From Cubamyces lactineus (taxonomy: Eukaryota > Basidiomycota > Agaricomycetes > Polyporales > Polyporaceae), in contig JACDTU010000007.1 in assembly GCA_022376465.1 (NCBI GenBank), forward strand, positions 372,001 through 436,000: a stretch of 64,000 bases of DNA, read 5' to 3'. The notes beneath the pieces are model-generated. The model saw nothing but the letters and a program-made list of their open reading frames with translations. It was not told where the DNA came from and searched no databases. Below, piece by piece: positions 45,889 to 54,447 of the stretch (position 1 is the stretch's first letter; every line of letters starts with the position of its first letter). The position numbers were made by a program, and so were the translations under genes.

Positions 45889-46323
45889 TGTTACGACGCT
45901 CACTGTGTCACGGTCACGAAGTTTCCTTTTCCTTCCTCCTTGCGCTCCCACTATGCCACGTCATCTTTTCCCATACCACGTCATCCTTTCCCATGCCACG
46001 TCATCCTCGTTCCCACCGATTCCACGGTTGTTGTATTCCTAGCCTATCCTGTTTTGCCACGTCATCGCCACATCACCTGTATTCCCAGCCCTGACTCTAC
46101 GTAGTTATACTGGACTCTCACGGTACGTGGCGCCTACGTGGCGCTGACGTGTCTATGCCTCCTTTCCTGTATTTAAGACCGGAGGATCCGCTCGGGATCC
46201 TCAGCTCGACCTGGTTATCCATTGCCTATTCCTCTGAACCTCTACTCGACTCGAACTACTGGAGACCTCTGGTCCGATCCCTAGGACGTCGCTTGCTGTG
46301 ACCGATCTAGGCTCATCGTAACA
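45889..46323 (+). repeat. 5' LTR of element A
   Basis: 435 bp, TGTTACGACG to CGTAACA. Longer than the LTRs of B and C because of an extra CCATGCCACGTCATC-type unit at 45950-46010. It inserted in exon 2 of KEP3. Confidence 0.9.
46170..46212 (+). promoter_or_regulatory. LTR promoter: TATA box and predicted start of R
   Basis: TATTTAAG at 46170-46177. AGCTCGACCT at 46203-46212 lies about 33 nt downstream, where transcription would be expected to begin. That 10-mer is complementary to the primer-binding region at 46326-46335. Confidence 0.5.
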
Positions 46324-46325
46324 TT

Positions 46326-46335
46326 AGGTCGAGCT
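46326..46335 (+). promoter_or_regulatory. Candidate self-complementary primer-binding site
   Basis: AGGTCGAGCT, two nt after the 5' LTR, is the exact reverse complement of AGCTCGACCT at the predicted 5' end of the transcript. It does not start with TGG as tRNA-primed sites do. Self-priming as described for Tf1-type chromoviruses is the likely reading. The same arrangement is present in element B. Confidence 0.5.
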
Positions 46336-47299
46336 CACCAGAACCCGTCGATCTACCCAGATCTCGACACACGACACCCGCTCAAGACGGAGCGGCCCCG
46401 AACCGAACAACACGGCGTCGATACCGAAAGAATTTGCGGTTGACAAGGAAGCCAAGCTAGTCTACTACGAAGGGCAACAAGTCTTCTGGAAGAACAAGTC
46501 CTGGCACTTCACTGAAGTCCCTCTCACCTGGCGGAACTGCCTTGACATCGACCCCGACTACCGAAGACGTTACCGCGAAATATCACTTGGAGACGAACTT
46601 CCGGAGGAACCAGCGGCCACCCCAGAACCGAGAACAGAACCAGAACAGCCTTCCCCGGTAGACTTCACTACTCCCAGACCAGCTCAAGCGGAGATACTCG
46701 AGGAGAGTGAACCAGAAAGCAAGAACGCTACAAGAACTTCGAACAACGACCACGACCCGGAGGGAAGCGAAGCCGCACCAGAACCCGTAGGGAAGACCCC
46801 TCAAGAAGAATCGAACCGAACTGCGAACGAACCCAAAGGCCGAACCGAAGCCACGATGGCTGAAGAAAAGACGAACGAGATCAAGCTCAAGATGCCCCCA
46901 GAGTTCTCAGGGAAGCGGGGCGAAGTAGTGGAGTGGTTGCAGAAATGCTCCCTCTACCTCACGATGAACAAGAAGACCTACGCCACTGACGAAATGAAGA
47001 TCGTCTTCTGCCTTATGCTGATGAACGGAGGCACCGCCGGAACCTGGGCCCGCACCTTCATTGAAGACCACTAGTGGTCACCACTCATTGTTAACAATAG
47101 CCCACCTAGGTAGCAAAACCATTGTGGAAGACGTGGCCACATCAAGTACAATGATAAAATGCCCACAAGGTTTGATAATGAAGAATCACTGAATTGTAAT
47201 TGGACGTGGGCTCTTTGTCAATACAATATGAACAATCGTGGGGGTATTGTACATGGTTCTGAATTACAATTGGCCCACGTAGGGATGATAATAGCTGCG

Positions 47300-48070
47300 T
47301 TGTAGATGTTCGTGGGGGTATTGTACATCGTCCTGAATGACAATTGGCCCACGTAGGGATGATAATAACTGGATTGTCGATGTTCGTGGGGGTATTGTAC
47401 ATCGTCGTAGGGGCATTGTACATCGTCCTGAATGACAATTGGCCCACGTAGGGATGATAATAACTGGATTGTCGATGTTCGTGGGGGTATTGTACATCGT
47501 CGTAGGGGCATTGTACATCGTCCTGAATGACAATTGGCCCACGTAGGGATGATAATAACTGGATTGTCGATGTTCGTGGGGGTATTGTACATCGTCGTAG
47601 GGGCATTGTACATCGTCATGGGGGTATTGTACATCGTCCTGAATGACAATTGGCCCACGTAGGGATGATAATAACTGGATTGTCGATGTTCGTGGGGGTA
47701 TTGTACATCGTCGTGGGGGTATTGTACATCGTCGTGGGGGTATTGTACATCGTCGTAGGGGCATTGTACATCGTCGTGGGGGCATTGTACATCGTCCTGA
47801 ATGACAATTGGCCCACGTAGGGATGATAATAACTGGATTGTCGATGTTCGTGGGGGTATTGTACATCGTCGTGGGGGTATTGTACATCGTCGTAGGGGGA
47901 TTGTACATCATCGTGGGGGCATTATCAATGATCATGATTTACAAAATGCCCACGTAGGGATGATAATAACTGGATTGTCGATGTTCGTGGGGGTTATTGT
48001 ACATCGTCGTACAGACATTGTACATCATTGTGGGGGTATTGTACATTGTCGTACAGGCATATTCAACACC
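47300..48070. repeat. Minisatellite of the IR1 left arm
   Basis: Short unit GTACATCGTCGTGGGGGTATT (variants GGGGCATT), interrupted by a longer unit beginning GACAATTGGCCCACGTAGGG that recurs about six times. Its mirror is at about 50010-50720. Copy numbers differ slightly between the arms. Confidence 0.85.
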
Positions 48071-48380
48071 TTCCTGCCACTCCTTCTCTAGGGCCACATT
48101 GGGGCACCCTGTTGGGCTAAATCTATATATAACATATATGTATTTGCTTTAACACATATATCTGTTTATAGCAACACATTTGGGCAGGGAAAGTAGCCTA
48201 AAAATGCGACCCTAGGGTAGGGGCCATCAGGAGGGGACCAGTGCAGGGTGCGTAGCATGGCTCCCTCTCGGTCAATTTCTATGAACAATATATCATTGGA
48301 AAGGTGCTTGAAAGGGCTTTCCAACGCATATTATTGCATGAGGAATAATGCAGTATTGGTAGAGATATGGACCATCGCAT

Positions 48381-48398
48381 TTTCGCCCAAAATGGCCA
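48381..48398. other. Perfect 18-bp palindrome in the IR1 core
   Basis: CCAAAATGGCCATTTTGG. The homologous site in IR2 (near 61391) is AAAAATGGCCATTTT, so the inner 14 bp are kept. Confidence 0.6.
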
Positions 48399-50009
48399 TT
48401 TTGGTTCCTTGATTGCTTGGCAACCAGGCATTCCCTCATGCTCCCCTTGGTACCGTTGGATTCGCGTTTTTAAGGGCTATCTAATGGTAGTAAATACATG
48501 GTATTCTGACCACATGCATTGTCACCCTCCTCCTGCCCCTCCCCCACTTTACCACCTCATAGCTCTTGCAGTTCTTTGTCTTTCTCGGTAATCTCTTTTG
48601 ATCCTTGTAGTATACATAGAGAACTATGTATTTACCGCTTTTTACACCCTAATATGGCCTACTCCCAATGGAATTCATGTAGGTGCATTTTCGCACTTTT
48701 CAGATTCTCCCCTCCATATCTCTGCACCCAGAGCAGCCATTGCCTTCGTTCTTTTTTCATTTTGTGCCTAAACACTGCTACTACATGTCTGTGGAAGCTC
48801 ATTCTTATCGAATGCAGTGATCAGAATTGAGCTCCTTATCAGCTGGGGGAGGCAGATCCTGTTTTGGTTTACATCCAGCGAAATATTTTCTAATCAGATG
48901 GCACATTCATATTCTACTCGTCTATACCTACCTGGCACAACAAGAATCATGGGATTTGGTGAAGAACTGAGTGAGCTACAGGAAATGGACCTCCTAGACA
49001 CCCAAAGTTGCAGGATGTGCAGTTGCACTGCTCCGGAAATGCATGCAGTGCATTGCTGAACAGGCAGCATTTGGTGCCTCTGAGCCATATCTCTGCAACT
49101 ACTCATCCAAATCTCATGATTCTTGTTGTGCCAGGTAGGTATAGACGAGTAGAATATGAATGTGCCATCTGATTAGAAAATATTTCGCTGGATGTAAACC
49201 AAAACAGGATCTGCCTCCCCCAGCTGATAAGGAGCTCAATTCTGATCACTGCATTCGATAAGAATGAGCTTCCACAGACATGTAGTAGCAGTGTTTAGGC
49301 ACAAAATGAAAAAAGAACGAAGGCAATGGCTGCTCTGGGTGCAGAGATATGGAGGGGAGAATCTGAAAAGTGCGAAAATGCACCTACATGAATTCCATTG
49401 GGAGTAGGCCATATTAGGGTGTAAAAAGCGGTAAATACATAGTTCTCTATGTATACTACAAGGATCAAAAGAGATTACCGAGAAAGACAAAGAACTGCAA
49501 GAGCTATGAGGTGGTAAAGTGGGGGAGGGGCAGGAGGAGGGTGACAATGCATGTGGTCAGAATACCATGTATTTACTACCATTAGATAGCCCTTAAAAAC
49601 GCGAATCCAACGGTACCAAGGGGAGCATGAGGGAATGCCTGGTTGCCAAGCAATCAAGGAACCAAAATGGCCATTTTGGGCGAAAATGCGATGGTCCATA
49701 TCTCTACCAATACTGCATTATTCCTCATGCAATAATATGCGTTGGAAAGCCCTTTCAAGCACCTTTCCAATGATATATTGTTCATAGAAATTGACCGAGA
49801 GGGAGCCATGCTACGCACCCTGCACTGGTCCCCTCCTGATGGCCCCTACCCTAGGGTCGCATTTTTAGGCTACTTTCCCTGCCCAAATGTGTTGCTATAA
49901 ACAGATATATGTGTTAAAGCAAATACATATATGTTATATATAGATTTAGCCCAACAGGGTGCCCCAATGTGGCCCTAGAGAAGGAGTGGCAGGAAGGTGT
50001 TGAATATGC

Positions 50010-50720
50010 CTGTACGACAATGTACAATACCCCCACAATGATGTACAATGTCTGTACGACGATGTACAATAACCCCCACGAACATCGACAATCCAGTTAT
50101 TATCATCCCTACGTGGGCATTTTGTAAATCATGATCATTGATAATGCCCCCATGATGATGTACAATCCCCCTACGACGATGTACAATACCCCCACGACGA
50201 TGTACAATACCCCCACGAACATCGACAATCCAGTTATTATCATCCCTACGTGGGCCAATTGTCATTCAGGACGATGTACAATGCCCCCACGACGATGTAC
50301 AATGCCCCTACGACGATGTACAATACCCCCACGACGATGTACAATACCCCCACGACGATGTACAATACCCCCACGAACATCGACAATCCAGTTATTATCA
50401 TCCCTACGTGGGCCAATTGTCATTCAGGACGATGTACAATACCCCCATGACGATGTACAATGCCCCTACGACGATGTACAATACCCCCACGAACATCGAC
50501 AATCCAGTTATTATCATCCCTACGTGGGCCAATTGTCATTCAGGACGATGTACAATGCCCCTACGACGATGTACAATACCCCCACGAACATCGACAATCC
50601 AGTTATTATCATCCCTACGTGGGCCAATTGTCATTCAGGACGATGTACAATACCCCCACGAACATCTACAACGCAGCTATTATCATCCCTACGTGGGCCA
50701 ATTGTAATTCAGAACCATGT
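50010..50720. repeat. Minisatellite of the IR1 right arm
   Basis: Reverse complement of the left-arm repeat, with somewhat fewer long units. Confidence 0.85.
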
Positions 50721-51688
50721 ACAATACCCCCACGATTGTTCATATTGTATTGACAAAGAGCCCACGTCCAATTACAATTCAGTGATTCTTCATTATCAAA
50801 CCTTGTGGGCATTTTATCATTGTACTTGATGTGGCCACGTCTTCCACAATGGTTTTGCTACCTAGGTGGGCTATTGTTAACAATGAGTGGTGACCACGAC
50901 TGTGAAGACGTAGAACGGCAGGCAGCCGACCAGAACAAGAACCGAAGACCAGGCGAAGAACGTATCGAACCCAACTATGGAACATGGGACGACTTCAAGA
51001 AGCAACTACTGGAAGCATTCGACGACATCGACCAGAAGGCCAGCGCCCGTGTGCTGCTGCGAAACCTGAAGCAAGGAAGCAAGAAAGTCGAAGACTACAT
51101 CGCCGAGTTCAAGTCGATCATCTCGCGATGCGGAATCACAGAGTTCGAAGTCATTGCTGACTTCTTCTATGCTGGACTCAACCGTCCCCTTCGAGAGAAG
51201 ATCTTCGGGATGTACCCCCTACCGAAGGATGCCAGCGAACTCTACCTCCGAGCCTCCACTCTCGAACAGCAGTATCACCTGGGAAGAGCATACGACGGGA
51301 AGACCTTGACCTTCCGACCTACGTACAAGCCGTACAGACCCCGACCGCAAGAACGCGACCCTGACGCCATGGATGTCGACAAGATGACAACCGAAGAACG
51401 TGAGAAGCACTACCGAGAAGGACGATGCTTCAATTGCCACCAGATAGGGCATCTAGCACGGCAGTGCCCCAACAGAAGAACCAACGACCGTAAGAAGACG
51501 AAGCCTGCTGCCAAGGCCCGCATCACCGAGGTCGAAGAAGACGAGAGCGACGATGATGAAGACATCAAATCCATCGACAGCCAAGCGGCTGACAAGAAGC
51601 AGCTTATCGCAGCAAGGATTCGTACCGCTCTGAAGGGGCTAGAAGAAGACCAAGACGCAAAGGAAATTCTCGCAAGCTTCTCCAACGA

Positions 51689-51695
51689 GGGTTTT
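51689..51695 (+). promoter_or_regulatory. Programmed -1 frameshift site between gag and pol (element A)
   Basis: Gag ends GAG-GGT-TTT-TGA. GGGTTTT fits the X-XXY-YYZ slippery heptamer, and the -1 frame opens directly into pol (TTG AAG AAC). Element B has the same heptamer at 58296-58302. No ATG starts the pol frame there, so frameshifting is the simplest way to make Gag-Pol. Confidence 0.65.
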
Positions 51696-52585
51696 TGAAG
51701 AACCGGCGTGTCTCGACGTCACGACCGCGTACTAAGGTCCGCCGTGTAATAGTAGCGCAGACTTCTCGACAGTCTATGAGAATTCCGTTATCTATCCACG
51801 CGGACCTAAGCGTCGAAACGAAAGCCCTCATCGACACGGGAGCGGGAGAAGTATTCATGGACCACAGGTTTGCGAAAGAGCACAACTTCCCGCTCAAATC
51901 GCTGAAAGCCCCGATCCGAGTATACAACGCTGATGGAACCAGGAATGAAGCAGGCGATATCAAGAAATGCGCAGTTCTTGAAATTGAAGCTGGGCGCCAC
52001 CAACACATTGTGCGGTTCCTGATTACGTCACTAGGAAAGGAACCAATCATCCTGGGCCTGCCATGGCTACAGCGCGTTAACGCCAACATCGACTTCACGA
52101 AAGGGACCCTCGACATCGACCCTGCTCGGGTAAACCGAACAATCGTGGAACATCTACGCGCAATGTGGTTCCCAGATCAAGACCCCTTTATCGGAAGACC
52201 CAAGCCAGTCGAAGAAGAACCGGATGAAGGGACAGACGAAGAACACGAAGATGCAACCACGGAACCAATCTATGAGAACCTTGAACGAGTTACGCTCTCC
52301 GACGTGCACCCAGAAGAAGAACCTGACGACCAAGATCTGCTGATAGCTTATCTTCGCGAAGAACACGAAGCCATGATAGCATCGCACGCGACAGAATGGC
52401 ACGGAGATATGCCTCGACCCGGATTCCCCCTCACCACGGAACACGACTACGAACCCACGAAGATTGGACCTGGACCCACCATCAGAAGAATCTGACGAGC
52501 CCCACAAGGACTTCGATTTGCAGTCGCAGCCAATGTCTGGATTCGAGCGAAAGTCAATCCCGCGATGGCGCTTGCGCAACAGCAA

Positions 52586-53003
52586 TGTTACGACGAGCCT
52601 AGATCGGTCACAGCAAGCGACGTCCTAGGGATCGGACCAGAGGTCTCTAGTAGTTCGAGTCGAGTAGAGGTTCAGAGGAATAGGCAATGGATAACCAGGT
52701 CGAGCTAAGGATCCCGAGTGGATCCTCTGGTCTTAAATACAGGGAAGAGAGACATGGACACGTCGGCGCCACGTAGGCGCCACGTACCGTGAGAGTCCAG
52801 TATAACTACGTAGAGTCAGGGCCGGGAGTACAGATGATGTGGCGATGACGTGGCGGAAGGTGATAGGGTAGTAATACAACAGCCGTGTGAACCGGTGGGA
52901 AAGGGTGACGTGGCATGGGAAAGGATGACGTGGCATAGCGGAGGCACGAGGGAGAGAGAGGAAAAGGAAACTGGGTGACCGTGACACAGTGAGCGTCGTA
53001 ACA
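52586..53003 (-). repeat. 3' LTR of element B
   Basis: 418 bp, TGTTACGACG/CGTAACA ends, TATTTAAG on the minus strand near 52735, and TGACGTGGC motifs near 52847, 52907 and 52925. Confidence 0.93.
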
Positions 53004-53052
53004 TTACCCCCTTCGTATGCTTCTACGCTGTTCCACCAGCGGAATATCCAGC

Positions 53053-54087
53053 TTAACTCGTAAACCGCTCGTCCATGTCTTCTGGGCACAGAGGGCACTC
53101 CCACGGATGATGGCCAGGGGCGGTGGCGCGACACCAGACACATCGCCAGTCTCGGCACCACAGGTACTCGTGATCGGGCGACCCACAGACTAGGCAGCTG
53201 CGGCCAATAGGGTGGAGGGACGGCGGGGACTCAGGTCGGGCCGGCGAAGCGTCCATTGGGGCGGGCGAGGTGTCTCTTCGAGCTCTTACGTTACGCTCGT
53301 CGGGGGATGGATCACGGGGCCGACGGCTTCCTGCGGAGACTCTGGTGTGGAACAAGGGCAGATAGGTCCCTTGGCGTCGGGCTTCGCCAGGCACTCTTCT
53401 TGCCGCAGCTGGGAGTTCTCCGGGAGGCGGGGCCGCGTCGTTGATGACCGAGGCCAGTGACGCCATCCTTGCACGGAATGCGGGGAGTTCAAATGTTTGT
53501 ATGAGGAAGTTCCTCCACGTGCGTGTGGTCCGGGCGAGCCGTCGAGTGGTGTTCAAAGAGTGTCTTGCCAACCTCCGTAACTCGTGGGCATGGTGCCCGA
53601 CGTTTTCGAGGGCGCGCGCCTGCCGTTCTGCGATGTCGTAGTCCGAGACTTGCCGTTGCTCCTCTTCTTCACCAAACGCCTCATGAAGAGCGTCTAGAGC
53701 GTCCTCTGCGATGTCAGCTGCGTCAACAAGGTTCCCTTCCAGTGCGTCCAGTTCCCGTTGCTCGTTGTAGAGGCATCGATACTCTCTAAGGAAGTACTGC
53801 AAGCCTCGCTCGGTGGCATTGACGACTGGGGTAGGGTTGGTGAGGAGCGCACGGAGCAACTGGTTGACGTCGGGGTGCCGGGAGTGGTCTACCAGATGAG
53901 AGTCTTCGACCCCAACCGTGCTGAGGTCCGACGTCGAGGAGGTGGGCGATGGTGACCTAGAGGTGTATTCCGGTGGAGGCGACGAGAGGCGTCTGGCGAG
54001 TGGGGGAGGAATGGGTAGCGGCTGTTGGTTTTCCTGGTCGCTTGCATTGTCGTCAGCGACTTGGGTGCTATAGAGGGGGCGGCCCAT
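53053..54087 (-). CDS. Accessory ORF c of element B: 344-residue CCHC protein
   Basis: The same reading frame as 42426-43460 in element C, with about nine amino-acid differences, and open throughout. A helical acidic/basic middle and C-terminal CLVCGSPDHEYLWC plus CVWCRATAPGHHPWEC. Starts 1 nt after the stop of ORF b. It might act as a second nucleic-acid-binding, Gag-like protein, or in transport or integration. No direct evidence for any of these. Confidence 0.68.
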   Translation of the reverse strand: MGRPLYSTQVADDNASDQENQQPLPIPPPLARRLSSPPPEYTSRSPSPTSSTSDLSTVGVEDSHLVDHSRHPDVNQLLRALLTNPTPVVNATERGLQYFLREYRCLYNEQRELDALEGNLVDAADIAEDALDALHEAFGEEEEQRQVSDYDIAERQARALENVGHHAHELRRLARHSLNTTRRLARTTRTWRNFLIQTFELPAFRARMASLASVINDAAPPPGELPAAARRVPGEARRQGTYLPLFHTRVSAGSRRPRDPSPDERNVRARRDTSPAPMDASPARPESPPSLHPIGRSCLVCGSPDHEYLWCRDWRCVWCRATAPGHHPWECPLCPEDMDERFTS

Positions 54088-54088
54088 T

Positions 54089-54277
54089 CTACTCGTCCCA
54101 GCTGGAGTTATTGAGGGTGCGGTCGGCCTGGTCAAGCTTGTCGTTTGCGGGGTCGAGAGGGTCGCGGTGTTCGAGAGCAATTTCGAGGATGTTGATGGAG
54201 AGGCGCAGGTGAGTGGCGATGAAGGCAAGGGCAAGGAGGTAGCCGAGGGTCATGCAGGTGAAGAGCGCGATGATCAT
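54089..54277 (-). CDS. Accessory ORF b of element B: 62-residue membrane protein
   Basis: One hydrophobic helix (MIIALFTCMTLGYLLALAFI) followed by a charged tail ending NNSSWDE. Lies 5 nt after ORF a. Counterpart of 42236-42424. Confidence 0.62.
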   Translation of the reverse strand: MIIALFTCMTLGYLLALAFIATHLRLSINILEIALEHRDPLDPANDKLDQADRTLNNSSWDE

Positions 54278-54282
54278 GGGCT

Positions 54283-54441
54283 TCACGATCCCCACGCTGA
54301 TCGGGATGGGTAGTCACGGCTGTGGAGAGTGTGCTCGATGATGCGGTTGAAGAGGTCGCGGAGGATATACCAGAGAAAGAGGAGGGTGATAGCGAGGAGG
54401 GTGAGGCAGTAGATGGCGAAGAGGATGGCGAGAGAGAGCAT
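54283..54441 (-). CDS. Accessory ORF a of element B: 52-residue membrane protein
   Basis: Hydrophobic N-terminal helix (MLSLAILFAIYCLTLLAITL) and basic tail. The ATG follows the pol stop by 6 nt. Counterpart of 42072-42230. Confidence 0.62.
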   Translation of the reverse strand: MLSLAILFAIYCLTLLAITLLFLWYILRDLFNRIIEHTLHSRDYPSRSAWGS

Positions 54442-54447
54442 TGCAGA

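Larger units (their letters stand above)
47069..50902. mobile_element. IR1: 3.8 kb foldback element
   Basis: Two near-identical inverted arms (about 47069-48955 and 49110-50902) flank a spacer of about 150 bp. The ends, CACTAGTGGTCACC on the left and CAGTCGTGGTCACC (reverse complement of the right), match at 12 of 14 positions. The flanking repeat TGAAGAC is 7 bp (8 bp with one mismatch). Each arm has a terminal unique block, a minisatellite and a core. No convincing protein is encoded; the repeat ORFs are artefacts. hAT-like target duplication length is the best hint of class. Confidence 0.85.
46856..51698 (+). pseudogene. gag of element A, split by IR1
   Basis: Exonic parts 46856-47068 and 50910-51698 together match the 333-residue gag of element B: MAEEKTNEIKLKMPPEFSGK; the retrotransposon-gag helical domain (NYGTWDDFKKQLLEAFDDID; SRCGITEFEVIADFFYAGL); and knuckle CFNCHQIGHLARQC. 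The 533-nt leader from the LTR to the ATG contains no ATG at all. IR1 separates FIED from VERQ. Confidence 0.88.

Noticed and set aside
47240..48060. CRISPR-like array
   Set aside because: Eukaryotic DNA; the spacers are themselves repeated, and it is a transposon arm minisatellite.
48367..49699. ORFs of 74-103 codons duplicated in the two IR1 arms
   Set aside because: They are mirror copies of core DNA. The IR2 homologue (61308-61798) keeps partial frames only, with substitutions not favouring third positions as far as seen. No domain.
47142..50829. ORFs of up to 232 codons in IR1 (TWANCHSGRCTMPPRRC and similar)
   Set aside because: Translation of the minisatellite in several frames on both arms; the frames are interchangeable, as expected for a repeat.
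47069..50902. IR1 as a CACTA (En/Spm) element because it begins CACTAG
   Set aside because: The other end reads CAGTCG, and the flanking repeat is 7-8 bp rather than the 3 bp of CACTA elements.
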